Shown here piece by piece: positions 1 through 11,017 of a stretch of DNA of 64,000 nucleotides; the first letter of the stretch is position 1, and each line of letters opens with the position of its first letter. Source of the DNA: Tetrapisispora phaffii CBS 4417 (taxonomy: Eukaryota; Ascomycota; Saccharomycetes; Saccharomycetales; Saccharomycetaceae); assembly GCF_000236905.1 (NCBI RefSeq), contig NC_016531.1, positions 310,001 to 374,000 on the forward strand. Reading direction: 5' to 3'. A program made the position numbers and the translations under genes. A model generated the notes under the pieces. That model searched no databases and was not told where the DNA came from. It saw only the letters and a program-made list of their open reading frames with translations.

Positions 1-1714
1 TTTCTACTAAGATTAATTCTATCGCATGATCAGCTTATCCATTAAAAATAGAATATGCAAAGTATGGTGAATTAGCTAGTCACGAGAACTAATAAAAGGC
101 ATCAGCTAGCTCACACCTCTCATATTAATGGGTAATAAACATACTCATATATTCGTGTCTTCACTCTGCTGTTTGGCTGTTAGTATAAAACGGAGTTCAT
201 AATCAATAAATACTTAGTTCGGTTGTTAAAAGCAAGATAAGCAGTAACACCGGAATCTATTTCCTCTATGAAACAAAACGTGTACGTAGGTGGATATACA
301 ATACCAAAATCCAGAAACAGAGTTAATTACGGACAATTTAAAGAAAATGCCTTCAAATGACACCTCATTTATTGCAATCAATGACCATATACAAGAACGA
401 ACGAACGAACAATTTAGGAAAACTCTAATAGATCAGAAACCCTGACTTTTCTTTTTCAAACTACCGATTTATACTCATGCACAAGTACAGCTGTGCCTCT
501 ACACTTACAATCAGGTATCATATAAATTAAATAGTGACTGCACGGCCTACACTTAAACAAGGTTGAAATCGTTTCGCTCTCCGAACTGTCTTGTTTGTTG
601 TACACGTTCCTATGAATAAATTCATATATAAATATTAATAATATTCATTTCGAAACTGCCACGCTAAATCCAATTATTTGACAAGAAGAGAAGAGATGTA
701 ATGAGGTTTAGAGTGCTTTGTTTTTTTTGTGTCTTATGTCTTTATCTATCGAGAGCACCTGTCTTGTCTTTCTTTTGTCACCATATATGTGTCGGTTGTT
801 AATATTGTGAACCAACCGAAACCATTAAAAAGTCTTCTTCTACATCACAACATACATTGGTTTTTCTACTATCTTCTTAGACAATAGTATAGCTATTAAC
901 ATTTTCGAAACTTTTAATGAGATGAGTTAATTTTTATCAAATTTCGAACTTTTGAAAATTCGCTTCCGGAATTGAAATTTTAACATTTTTCAACCAACTT
1001 TGAACGTTTCTTGTTTTTATAATAACCGATGACATGAAGTATGCATTTATTTAACTGCTTGTGTCATTATACAGTTAAAAATAAACAGCAATGCCACCTA
1101 CTAGCAATAATCACACTATCAAATGACATAGTCGATTCTTTTTCTCTTCTGCTGATAGTATTCAAGTGTAATCAGAAACCTCTTGATCTAGTTATATTCC
1201 TTTGAGTACAATACTAGCTATCAATCAATAACCGACATTGCATTGCATTCACCATATCTTCGCATATGATACTTATTTTAAGTATGGCGTTTTACTATGA
1301 TATCGTCTTGTTAAGAGCCATATCTTTAGTCAGAAATCTGGTGAAAATTAACAACCGTCATTACATGATATTTTGTTCAATAAGAAGATATACTTAAGCA
1401 TTACTTGCTTTCTCTCGTTTATTACCTTAGTTTTATAAGAAAAAAGAAAGGTTGAATAATTAATATCTTATTTCGATGTTTATATATTTATATATATATA
1501 GGCTAAGGATTTCATTATATTCAAAATATCAACATGTTTCTTATTCAGGTGGGTTAATCGATTTTATACATAAACATTCCTTCCTTATTAACCATATAAT
1601 ACCAAATCAAAACCAAAACAATTTTCCTTTATTCCCTTTTCACATAAAATATATAAATATTTTCTAAACTTTTTTGAAGTGCCATATTTTTTTTTTTAAT
1701 AACTAATATTTGCC
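1..1714. other. Intergenic region upstream of PDR12, no gene seen
   Basis: No open frame longer than about 60 codons is credible here, and no tRNA is visible. The stretch holds a short (GAAC)n microsatellite at about 393-410, a CGG-N20-CCG pair at 793-818, AT-rich TATA-like runs around 1480-1500 and a poly-T tract just before the PDR12 start codon. At 1.7 kb it is long for a yeast promoter, so it may include the 3' flank of a gene lying left of the window. Confidence 0.6.
793..818. promoter_or_regulatory. Candidate zinc-cluster factor site (CGG-N20-CCG) before PDR12
   Basis: The arms CGGTTG and CAACCG form an inverted repeat with 20 bases between the CGG and CCG triplets, about 900 bp upstream of the PDR12 ATG. 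In S. cerevisiae PDR12 is induced by weak acids through War1, a Zn2Cys6 factor that binds a widely spaced CGG/CCG element. The spacing and distance here are only roughly similar, so the assignment is an inference. Confidence 0.35.
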
Positions 1715-4700
1715 ATGTCATCTTCAGAAAGTAAAGAAGAGAATTATTCCAATGATAAGGAAAATGATTCAATTGCTGATTCCATTGAATCAGTTAAGCA
1801 ATATAACGGTAGAGCCGAATCAATCGCTAATGTTTCAGAAGAACAATCTGCCACAGAACAATTATCACGTAACTTAAGTAAAGTTCTATCCAATGCCGAT
1901 GGTGTCGAAAGATTAGAATCTCTAGCAAGAGTTCTATCTACAAAAACTAAGAAAGAAATGCAATCTTTCGAAGTGAATGATTTAGATTTCGATTTACGTT
2001 CTTTACTTAACTATTTAAGAAACCGTCAAATTGAACAAGGTATCGAACCAGGTGATTCAGGTGTCGCTATGAAAAATTTAACAGCTATCGGTGTTGACGC
2101 CTCTGCTGCTTATGGTCCAAGTGTCGCTGAAATGCTTAGAGACTGTGTCAACTTCCCAGTTAACTTCTTTAAGAAATTCTCTAAAAAAAGTAGTCTTCCC
2201 ACTAGAAAAATTATTCGTGATTTCTCAGGTGTTATTGAATCAGGAGAAATGTTATTCGTGGTCGGTAGACCAGGTGCTGGTTGTTCCACTTTATTAAAAT
2301 GTATCTCTGGTGAAACTTCAGAATTATTAGATGTTCAAGGTGAATTCAGTTACGATGGTCTATCTCAAGAAGAAATGATCTCCAAATATAAGGGTTACGT
2401 CATTTACTGTCCTGAATTGGATTTCCATTTCCCAAAAATTACAGTTAAAGAAACAATAGATTTTGCTTTAAAATGTAAGACGCCACGTACAAGAATTGAT
2501 AATATGACAAGAGCTGAATATGTCGATAAATTAAGAGATATGTGGTGTACAGTTTTTGGTTTAAGACATACATATGCCACTAAAGTCGGTAATGATGTCG
2601 TCAGAGGTGTCTCCGGTGGTGAACGTAAGCGTGTTTCTTTAGTCGAAGCTCAAGCTATGGGTGCTTCCATTTATTCATGGGATAACGCTACTAGAGGTTT
2701 AGATGCTTCTACCGCTTTAGAATTTGCACAAGCTATTAGAACTGCTACCAACATGATGAATAATTCCGCCATTGTGGCCATTTACCAAGCTGGTGAAAAT
2801 ATCTATAAGTTATTTGATAAAGCCACCGTTTTATACAATGGTAGACAAATTTACTTCGGTCCAGCAAATAAAGCTGTTGATTATTTCACTAATATGGGTT
2901 GGGTCAAACCAGATAGAATGACCTCCGGTGAATTCTTAACCGCTGTTACTGTTGATTTTGAAAATACTTCCTTAACAATTAAGCCAGGTTATGAAGATAA
3001 GGTTCCAAAATCTGGTGATGAATTTGAAGAGTATTGGTTCAACTCCCCTGAATATCAAGCTTGTTTACAAGAGTACGATGACTATCAAGCTAGACATAAT
3101 GCAGATGAAACAAGAGATAGACTAGAAGTTGCTAAAGAGCAAAGAAGACAACAAGGTGTCAGAAAAAGTTCTCAATACACAGTCAACTATTGGTCTCAAG
3201 TTTATTACTGTATGATTCGTGGTTTTCAAAGAGTTAAGGGTGATTCCATTTATACTCAAATTTATGTTTCTTCGTTCTTAATTAAGGGTTTGGTTGTTGG
3301 TTCTATGTTCCACAGAATTGATCCTAAAAATCAATCCACTACTTCTGGTGCATACTCTCGTGGTGGTATTTTATTCTATGTGTTACTGTTCTCGGCTGTT
3401 ACTTCCTTGGCTGAAATTTCAAATTCTTTTGCCAATAGACCTATTATTGTTAAACATAAAACCTATACAATGTATCATTTGTCTGCCGAAGCTTTACAAG
3501 AAATTATTACCGAAATTCCTACAAAATTAATTGCTATTATTGTATTAAGTTTAGTTTCTTACTGGATTCCATACTTGAAATACGAAGCCGGTGCTTTCTT
3601 CCAATATTTCTTATATTTGTTTACTGTCCAACAATGCACTTCTTTCATCTTTAAATTAGTTGCTACTATTACAAAGGATGGTGTTACAGCACATTTTGTC
3701 GGTGGTCTATACGTTTTAATGTTAACCTGTTACGCTGGGTTTGTCTTACCAATTGGTGAAATGCATCATTGGATTAGATGGTTCCATTATTTAAATCCTT
3801 TAACTTATGGCTTCGAATCGTTGATGAGCACTGAATTCCATGGCAGACAAATGTTATGTAGTAAATTGGTTCCAAGTGGTGCCGGTTACGAAGATATCAG
3901 TGTTGCTAACCAAGTTTGTGATGCTGCCGGTGCTGTCAAAGGTAATCTATATGTTTCTGGTGATGATTATGTCCTAAAATCATACCATTTTGCTTATAAG
4001 CATGCCTGGAGAAATTGGGGTGTTAATGTTGTCTGGACTGTTGGTTATATTATTGCCAATGTTGTCTTATCTGAATACTTAAAACCCGTTGAAAGTGGTG
4101 GTGATTTGTTATTATACAAGAGAGGTCATATGCCAGAATTTGGTACCGAAAGTGCCGAAGCAAGAACTGCTACCAGAGAAGAAATGATGCATGCTTTGAA
4201 TGGTCCTAACGTCGATTTAGAAGCTGTCATTGATTCTAAAGATGTTTTCACTTGGAACCACTTGAATTACACTATTCCTTACGATGGTGCTACTAGACAA
4301 TTGTTAAATGATATTTTTGGTTATGTTAAGCCCGGTAAAATGACTGCCTTAATGGGTGAATCTGGTGCTGGTAAGACTACTTTGTTAAATGTTTTAGCTC
4401 AAAGAATCAATATGGGTGTTATCACAGGTGATATGCTAGTTAATGCAAAGGATTTACCAGCTTCATTTAACAGATCTTGTGGTTATGTTGCTCAAGCTGA
4501 TAACCATATGGGTGAATTGTCTGTCAGAGAATCGTTACAATTTGCTGCTGAATTGAGACAACCAAAAAATGTTTCAATTGAAGAAAAACATGAATATGTT
4601 GAAAAGATTATTAGTTTATTAGGTATGCAAAACTATGCTGAAGCTTTAATTGGTAAAACTGGTAGAGGTCTAAATGTCGAACAAAGAAAGAAATTATCCA

Positions 4701-6274
4701 TTGGTGTTGAATTAGTTGCTAAACCATCTCTATTGTTATTCTTAGATGAACCAACTTCTGGTTTAGATTCGCAATCATCTTGGTCTATTGTTCAATTCTT
4801 AAGAGCTTTGGCTGATTCTGGTCAATCTATTTTATGTACTATCCATCAACCTTCTGCTACATTGTTCGAACAATTCGATAGACTATTATTATTGAAGAAA
4901 GGTGGTAAAATGGTTTATTTCGGTGATATTGGCCCAAATTCTTCTACTTTATTGAAATATTTTGAACGTCAATCTGGTGTCAAGTGTGGTGTCTCTGAAA
5001 ATCCCGCTGAATATATTTTGAATTGTATTGGTGCCGGTGCTACTGCTAGTGCATCTGCTGATTGGAATGACTTGTGGTTAGCTTCCCCTGAATGTGCTCA
5101 AGCAAGAGCTGAAGTTGAAGAATTACATAGTAGATTAGCATCAAGACCTGTTGAAGAGAATCCTGACTTAGCAGGTAGGTTTGCTGCCTCTTATCTAACT
5201 CAAATGAAATGTGTTGTTCGTAGAACTTTTATTCAATTCTGGAGATCTCCTATTTATATCAGAGCTAAGTACTTAGAATGTGTTACTTGTGCGTTGTTCG
5301 TTGGTTTATCTTATGTTGGTGTTAATCACTCTATTGGTGGTGCAAACGAAGCTTTCGCTTCTATTTTTATGTTATTGTTGATTGCATTAGCTATGATTAA
5401 CCAAATTTGTGTTTTTGCTTTCGATTCCAGAGAATTATATGAAGTCAGAGAAGCTGCCTCCAACACTTTCCATTGGAGTGTATTGCTATTATGTCATACA
5501 TTCGTCGAAATTGTTTGGTCCACATCCGCGCAATTATTCTGTTTCTTATTCTACTATTGGCCTGCTCAATATAATGGTAGAGCCGACCATGCTGGTTTCT
5601 TCTTCTTCTTCTACGTTTTAATCTTCCCAATTTACTTTGTTTCATATGGTTTATGGTTATTATATTTATCCCCAGATGTTCCTTCCGCCTCTATTATTAA
5701 CTCTAATTTATTCGCTGCTATGTTATTATTCTGCGGTATCTTGCAACCAAGAGAAAAGATGCCAGGTTTTTGGAGAGGTTTAATGTACAATGTTTCTCCA
5801 TTTACTTATGTCGTCCAAGCCTTAGTTACTCCTTTAGTTCACGAGAAGTCTTTACAATGTGGTGAACATGAATTTAACATCATGGATCCAATTGCTGGTC
5901 AGACTTGTGGAGAATTCTTGAGTACTTATATTGATAACAATGGTGGTTATTTAACTAATCCAAATGCTACTGCTGACTGTCGTTACTGTGCATATACCAA
6001 CCAAGCTGCTGCTGTTGAAAAATTCAACATTAAATGGGACTACAGATGGAGAAACTTCGGTTTTATGTGGGTTTACATCTGTTTCAATATTTTCATCATG
6101 CTGTTCAGTTACTACGTGATGAGAGTCAAGGTCTGGTCTTTGAAATCAGTTCTGGACTTTAAAAACTGGTTCCATGGTCCAAGAAAAGATAGACATGAAA
6201 AAGATAAATCTATCTTCCAAGAAAAGCCAGGTGATGCTGAAAAGGTTGCTAGAGATACCAAAATCTCTGCGTAA
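1715..6274 (+). CDS. PDR12: Pdr12-type plasma-membrane ABC transporter of weak organic acids
   Basis: A full-size fungal PDR/ABCG pump of 1519 residues (about 1511 in S. cerevisiae) with the reverse order NBD1-TMD1-NBD2-TMD2. NBD1 has the degenerate Walker A GRPGAGCST near residue 182, an intact signature VSGGERKR, and a Walker B area reading SWDNATRGLD. NBD2 near residue 879 has the classical GESGAGKTT and LDEPTSGLD, but its signature region is replaced by LNVEQRKKLS. This asymmetry is normal for the family. The N-terminal segment DLDFDLRSLL and the stretch AYGPSV are typical of Pdr12 rather than Pdr5 or Snq2. The known role is ATP-driven efflux of sorbate, benzoate and propionate anions. 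The ATG follows a poly-T tract. EXO5 and GRX5 follow, as expected for the YPL058C-YPL059W region. Confidence 0.95.
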   Translation: MSSSESKEENYSNDKENDSIADSIESVKQYNGRAESIANVSEEQSATEQLSRNLSKVLSNADGVERLESLARVLSTKTKKEMQSFEVNDLDFDLRSLLNYLRNRQIEQGIEPGDSGVAMKNLTAIGVDASAAYGPSVAEMLRDCVNFPVNFFKKFSKKSSLPTRKIIRDFSGVIESGEMLFVVGRPGAGCSTLLKCISGETSELLDVQGEFSYDGLSQEEMISKYKGYVIYCPELDFHFPKITVKETIDFALKCKTPRTRIDNMTRAEYVDKLRDMWCTVFGLRHTYATKVGNDVVRGVSGGERKRVSLVEAQAMGASIYSWDNATRGLDASTALEFAQAIRTATNMMNNSAIVAIYQAGENIYKLFDKATVLYNGRQIYFGPANKAVDYFTNMGWVKPDRMTSGEFLTAVTVDFENTSLTIKPGYEDKVPKSGDEFEEYWFNSPEYQACLQEYDDYQARHNADETRDRLEVAKEQRRQQGVRKSSQYTVNYWSQVYYCMIRGFQRVKGDSIYTQIYVSSFLIKGLVVGSMFHRIDPKNQSTTSGAYSRGGILFYVLLFSAVTSLAEISNSFANRPIIVKHKTYTMYHLSAEALQEIITEIPTKLIAIIVLSLVSYWIPYLKYEAGAFFQYFLYLFTVQQCTSFIFKLVATITKDGVTAHFVGGLYVLMLTCYAGFVLPIGEMHHWIRWFHYLNPLTYGFESLMSTEFHGRQMLCSKLVPSGAGYEDISVANQVCDAAGAVKGNLYVSGDDYVLKSYHFAYKHAWRNWGVNVVWTVGYIIANVVLSEYLKPVESGGDLLLYKRGHMPEFGTESAEARTATREEMMHALNGPNVDLEAVIDSKDVFTWNHLNYTIPYDGATRQLLNDIFGYVKPGKMTALMGESGAGKTTLLNVLAQRINMGVITGDMLVNAKDLPASFNRSCGYVAQADNHMGELSVRESLQFAAELRQPKNVSIEEKHEYVEKIISLLGMQNYAEALIGKTGRGLNVEQRKKLSIGVELVAKPSLLLFLDEPTSGLDSQSSWSIVQFLRALADSGQSILCTIHQPSATLFEQFDRLLLLKKGGKMVYFGDIGPNSSTLLKYFERQSGVKCGVSENPAEYILNCIGAGATASASADWNDLWLASPECAQARAEVEELHSRLASRPVEENPDLAGRFAASYLTQMKCVVRRTFIQFWRSPIYIRAKYLECVTCALFVGLSYVGVNHSIGGANEAFASIFMLLLIALAMINQICVFAFDSRELYEVREAASNTFHWSVLLLCHTFVEIVWSTSAQLFCFLFYYWPAQYNGRADHAGFFFFFYVLIFPIYFVSYGLWLLYLSPDVPSASIINSNLFAAMLLFCGILQPREKMPGFWRGLMYNVSPFTYVVQALVTPLVHEKSLQCGEHEFNIMDPIAGQTCGEFLSTYIDNNGGYLTNPNATADCRYCAYTNQAAAVEKFNIKWDYRWRNFGFMWVYICFNIFIMLFSYYVMRVKVWSLKSVLDFKNWFHGPRKDRHEKDKSIFQEKPGDAEKVARDTKISA

Positions 6275-6689
6275 ATTTAGATCACAATAATATCCTGTCA
6301 AACTGTTTCTGCATTTATCATTACCTTATATAATACATATATTATGTTTACCGTTAATTAAATTTATTTACAAAATACAATATAGAAGTTTAAAACTTTA
6401 GAATGGAACGTCTATTGTTTCTTTTATCTTAAGTAATTTTGATTTATTAATGTTTTCGATTTGTTTTATAAGTATCTTAAAATATTGAAAGAGTACAGGC
6501 AAAATGCCGCTTTTAGTAAAATTATATATATTATGATATGCTATTAAATAAGTAAGATTTTTGAACTTCTCTATATAAACATACAAGTATATATATAAAT
6601 AAATAGTTATTTACTCAAATGAACCACATAAACAATGTATTTTGTTTCATATTACCGTAAGAATTGTATTAGTAACATAGCCAAACGTA
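6275..6689. other. PDR12-EXO5 intergenic
   Basis: AT-rich DNA holding the PDR12 3' end and the EXO5 promoter. A minus-strand open frame of 62 codons here has no family resemblance and is taken as chance. Nothing else is visible. Confidence 0.5.
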
Positions 6690-8369
6690 ATGCGAATATC
6701 ACGATCCATAGTTTCAGAATGTTACAATGCAACAAGAAGATATAAAAGTAATCAAACTCGCTTCGCTGAATCAATTAAAGACACTTCCTTATTAGAAGTG
6801 AATAAGGAGAAAGAGTTCATAAATGGATTACCACTTATAAAGGATAAGATAGACAAAAGAAAAGTAAATGATGTTAAGATCACAAACTCAAAAAGTGAAT
6901 ATATAAATGGCAAACTAAATATTGTAAGAAATATTTTTGGTAATGATTCAACTAACGAGAATTTTATCAATTACAAGTTTCCAAAGGGTGTCGAAAGCCC
7001 ATTCAATGCTGTAGTTGCAAAAAAAAAATCAGTTATCTCTAATAAAATTACTGGGACAGACAGATTATCCGTTACTAAATTACTAACAAAACGATGGTGT
7101 GAATTAAGAGAAACTTATGACATATATTCAAAAATCCCAATGTTTGAGACCACTGCAATAAAAGGAGGGAAGGTTGCCCACAAAAAACTAGAGACTAGGT
7201 CACATCCAACACCTAAAGAATGGACCCGATTTGTGGAAGATTTTGAAATGAATATTCCAACAGATAAATATCATAATTACATTGAAGACTTATTTAATTG
7301 CAGCATGCGGTTTGTTTCCCTATTTAAGCTAGGTGATGCTAGAGAAATCTTGTGCCATGCTTATTTAGACAACACTACGGGAAAGTTTTTGAAGAATGTA
7401 CCGAATAGTGATAATGATATCTTAGTTTCTGGTATTATAGACCATTTAACATTAACAGAGAAAATACCGACTATATTGGAAAATCCTGTCAAGAGACCAC
7501 CATTTGCGCTATTCTCTGTTGATTATAATGATTGTTTTACTAGTTTTCAATCTCTTTTAAGCTGGCTAGAAATGAATAAGTCATATTTGGAGTCGAACTA
7601 TGAGATAGTCGTATCTGATGTAAAAACGAGATCATATCGAAGCAAGCCATCACAATCTTCAGTTATACTTGCCGCAAAATACCAAGCAATGTACTACCAT
7701 ACATTTTTGCATTTATTATCATTAGACCCATCTGTTACATATCAAAACATTATTATCAACGCACAAAGAAGAGGCTATGATGTAGATCAACCGATAGATC
7801 CAGCAAAATTGATAAGTTTAATAGAATCTAACAATATAATTTTTGAAGACATGCGCCATTTAAGAGATGGAGAGAATATCAACTTTGAACCATTCGATTC
7901 AGATGCCAGAAATTACTATAGTGATAAAAATTCGATTTATGATCTTAATAAATACAGTGATATTATCACTGATCGCAGAGTACTTGAAAAATATGGAGAA
8001 TTGTTTACGAATTGGAAAATACCCGTATCATTAAGATATATGGCAGCAAGGTTGGCACAAATGTATCATTTTACTGGGCCATTACTTTCAGATCAGTTAT
8101 TAATTGAATATTATTGTTATGATGATAATTTTCATAACATATTTTTTAAGTATGATGAAGAAACAATAACGAAAGAAGCTTTTGATAGTACTTTATATTG
8201 GTTTGGTAAAAGGGAAATTGAACCAATAAAACCAACTGTTTCAAATTTACTGACGTATTGCAAGTATTGTGATTACAATAAGATATGTGCTTGGAAAAAA
8301 AATGGAGAAGAACATAATAGAAATCTTGGCAGAGATCTGATAAATATGACTAAGGCTCAACAAATGTAA
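6690..8369 (+). CDS. EXO5: Mitochondrial single-strand DNA exonuclease V
   Basis: A 559-residue protein matching the yeast Exo5/Dem1 family (about 585 residues), a PD-(D/E)XK nuclease that removes short oligonucleotides from single-stranded DNA and is needed for mitochondrial genome maintenance. The basic, acid-poor N-terminus (MRISRSIVSECYNATRRYKS) fits a mitochondrial presequence. The nuclease core shows SGIIDHLTL and later VVSDVKTR, which supply the metal-binding Asp residues and the Asp-x-Lys motif. Cysteines of an Fe-S cluster are seen in the NCSMRF to LGDAREILCH region and in the C-terminal YCKYCDYNKICAW. The ATG at 6690 begins the presequence. It is the counterpart of YBR163W, whose paralogous region carries PDR12 in S. 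cerevisiae. Confidence 0.9.
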   Translation: MRISRSIVSECYNATRRYKSNQTRFAESIKDTSLLEVNKEKEFINGLPLIKDKIDKRKVNDVKITNSKSEYINGKLNIVRNIFGNDSTNENFINYKFPKGVESPFNAVVAKKKSVISNKITGTDRLSVTKLLTKRWCELRETYDIYSKIPMFETTAIKGGKVAHKKLETRSHPTPKEWTRFVEDFEMNIPTDKYHNYIEDLFNCSMRFVSLFKLGDAREILCHAYLDNTTGKFLKNVPNSDNDILVSGIIDHLTLTEKIPTILENPVKRPPFALFSVDYNDCFTSFQSLLSWLEMNKSYLESNYEIVVSDVKTRSYRSKPSQSSVILAAKYQAMYYHTFLHLLSLDPSVTYQNIIINAQRRGYDVDQPIDPAKLISLIESNNIIFEDMRHLRDGENINFEPFDSDARNYYSDKNSIYDLNKYSDIITDRRVLEKYGELFTNWKIPVSLRYMAARLAQMYHFTGPLLSDQLLIEYYCYDDNFHNIFFKYDEETITKEAFDSTLYWFGKREIEPIKPTVSNLLTYCKYCDYNKICAWKKNGEEHNRNLGRDLINMTKAQQM

Positions 8370-9259
8370 ATACATTATAGATAGATCTGCTGTCTCATCT
8401 TCATCGTTTTTAGTAGCTAGTTACTAATCTTGCATTCCAAAAATGTTCTGACAGATTAAAATCATAGGATTATTTGGTAAACAAAATAACAATAAAAAAT
8501 TTAAATTTTAATTCAACTTGACCTATTTTGTAACATGTATATATCAAATTGGATAATTATCATTTTAAAAGTAAATTTTACAGTAATCGAGCATATTTTT
8601 TTCTTTGTCGGAAGAAAACAATGCTTATTGAGAATTCTAAAAAGCTTGTCTTTTGCAAGGCATATAAGTAGAACTGTTATGTTATAAAATACATTACAGC
8701 ACAGTTGAAATATTACGATTTTAGTTCCATTCTACTTCCTAGGATAATTATGAAATCAACATTAAAATTATTAATGTAATTTTCGTATATCGAATTAGAA
8801 ATCTGGAGTTCTTGAATTCCTCATTGTTTTAATTAATATTTTTACTTTGAAGGCCATTTAAGATAAACCTGCTCTAGTTTTTTTTTCTAGATACTACAAA
8901 GAAGAACATTCTCAACTCTTTGATGGAATATCAATATATGCACAACGAAAATTGACTTATTTGAATCAAAGAGCGGAGTTTGTCAATTAAGAATACAGTT
9001 ATTGACAAATCTAAAGGCATGAGAATACATTCATAAATTAATCACATAATGTTCCATTTTACTGTATAGTAATCTTAGCTTTTCTTATATTAAATGTGTT
9101 GGTATTATGGTTATAAATAATTATGTACAAGTTATGTAATATAGCATAAAAATTTGGTAAATGTAGAAAAAATTGCTAGTATGTCCTTATGCTTAATGTT
9201 GTGAATCTTATCGAGGTGATATCATGGCCTAGGAAGGAATGATTCGACAGGTAGATAAT
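8370..9259. other. EXO5-GRX5 convergent intergenic, nothing seen
   Basis: About 890 bp of AT-rich DNA between two convergent gene ends. No open frame, tRNA or long repeat is visible. Confidence 0.5.
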
Positions 9260-9712
9260 TTACTCTGATCCCTTAACGTCGTCTTCAACATCACATAAGA
9301 CACCAGCTTCATCTAGAAGCTCAGCCAGATCACCATTTTGGGCCATTGTAGTCAATATATCACACCCTCCCACAAATTCTTTGTTTAGATATAATTGTGG
9401 AATGGTTGGCCACTCACTGAATTCTTTAATACCGTCTCGTAATTCTGGGTCTTCTAGAACATTGTAGGCAGCAAACTTATTAGGATCAATTCCTTGATGA
9501 TCTAATATTTCGATAGTGGCTCTTGAAAAACCACATTGAGGGAACTCTGGTGTACCTTTCATGAATAACACCACAGGGGCTGAGGAAACACAACCTTCAA
9601 TAGCTTTCTTGGTTTCAGTGCTCAAAAATAATTTTGCTTGTGGTCTAAAGGGAATATGTGATGATAAAGCAGGGGAGTACAGTCTTGTGCTTGCAAATCG
9701 TTTTAAAAACAT
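9260..9712 (-). CDS. GRX5: Mitochondrial monothiol glutaredoxin of Fe-S cluster biogenesis
   Basis: A 150-residue monothiol glutaredoxin, the same size as yeast Grx5. The first 30 residues are rich in Arg, Ser and Leu with almost no acid, as in a matrix-targeting presequence. The active-site motif CGFS has its Cys at residue 60, the cis-Pro motif WPTIPQLY is at 101-108, and GGCD carries the second conserved Cys at 117. Grx5 binds a bridging [2Fe-2S] cluster with glutathione and passes it from Isu1 to target proteins in the matrix. It is the counterpart of YPL059W and follows PDR12 and EXO5, as expected from ancestral order. Confidence 0.95.
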   Translation of the reverse strand: MFLKRFASTRLYSPALSSHIPFRPQAKLFLSTETKKAIEGCVSSAPVVLFMKGTPEFPQCGFSRATIEILDHQGIDPNKFAAYNVLEDPELRDGIKEFSEWPTIPQLYLNKEFVGGCDILTTMAQNGDLAELLDEAGVLCDVEDDVKGSE

Positions 9713-10608
9713 TGTTGTTGGTGGACTTAATTGATTATAACACTTGAGAAGTATTTATGCAGAAACTACAATATATAGTTGCGATCTTTATGTCTATTAT
9801 CTATTAGGCTTAGTAATATTTTAAAACAAGGCATTCGATTTATATAGTTTTGATTTTCAATAGCGAATAATTAAGTTGACTAATAAGAAAGCTGCTAAAT
9901 AATAATTATGAAGAAAATATAAAATATTAACATGCAAAAGACTGGTAAGGTTATTCAATTTTAGGGGAACTATACTGAAGTTAGATCAAAATCATGAAGT
10001 GTATATTAACCGTCTGTTCCAATTGCTGGTAGTTACTGTGAAAGAAATGTAAACTACCTAGTTTAATTTCAGAGTAGAAGTATAGTAGACTATTCAAACA
10101 TATTCAACAACATTTTATCAAGCTCAGATGACTTAACTTGAACTGCTCATGACTTTTTGAGTGCTATCCATTGTTTTTATACAAACATCTGAAATTACAA
10201 GAAGAAGTCTCGTCAGCAAAACGTCAGCTCATCTGAGTACGTTATTTTGATTAGATAACGGGAGGAAAAGTACAAAAAAGTATCTTACGTTTAGAGCTCA
10301 ACCTTAAGTAAACTAAACTAATATACAGCGAGAAAGATATGAGAAGTTTCATGGACTGTGATGTTTCTTATATAGACTGATTTTGACGTTGGTGTTGAAA
10401 CATCACTCCTGCATTTCATATTTTATGAGTCATTGCCTAGACTTTTAGGTTGTGTGTGACATCTACTATATGCATTCGTCAACGCTGCATAATGAGACAC
10501 ACAATCAAGGGGAGATTTAAGTCAAAACTCAGAAGAATGTCATTGATAATGACATTAGTCATAGAAGTATATTAAGTCCATGCCTACTTTTTGATTATTT
10601 TATGAGGC
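9713..10608. other. GRX5 upstream region up to the retrotransposon
   Basis: About 900 bp between the GRX5 start and the 5' target duplication of the Ty element. No gene is visible. Parts of 10200-10600 have fewer long A/T runs than the flanks and could include old LTR debris, but no terminal TG...CA with flanking duplication could be identified. Confidence 0.4.
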
Positions 10609-10613
10609 AATTC
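10609..10613 (+). repeat. 5' target-site duplication AATTC
   Basis: The five bases before the left LTR are AATTC, identical to the five bases after the right LTR at 16289-16293. Five-bp duplications are the normal product of Ty1/copia integration, so the two LTRs belong to one insertion. Confidence 0.85.
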
Positions 10614-11017
10614 TGTCAGAATTATTGTAGTGTATGTGACAGAACTAAGTGTTTATGACACTTTGAGTCCAGAACTAATAGATCACTTACTAATGGAAAG
10701 AAGGTCTAGAACAATCTTCCAAGTGGTAGTGAAATTTCTCACTACAATGTAAATGGCCACGTGATAAACACAGATGTACAATACAGCACTAAAGAGCCTA
10801 GGAGGATGAATGAACATGTGTACGTGTTCATTCAACTGTCAGTTCAACTCATATATAAGGGGGGCTTCTAACTCTATATAGAATAGTTTAAATACACTAA
10901 TAAAGGACCAATCGATTATTTAACTATAAAGAAGATGGACTATACTAGAGCAACTGAAGTGGCTAATGACACTAACTTAGATGTTGGAACTACCCAACAT
11001 AAGCTTGTTTCTCCACA
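10614..11017 (+). repeat. Left LTR of the Ty1/copia element
   Basis: Begins TGTCAG and ends ...CCACA, 404 bp. It contains a TATA-like TATATAAGG near 10853, a 10-bp inverted repeat (10808-10817 with 10826-10835), and the start codon of Gag at 10935, so the first 27 or so codons lie within the LTR, as in Ty1. The last 120 or so bases are identical to the right LTR. Confidence 0.92.

Noticed and set aside
10200..10608. Possible old solo LTR left of the Ty element
   Set aside because: No TG...CA ends with a flanking duplication and no clear similarity to the LTRs of the complete element.
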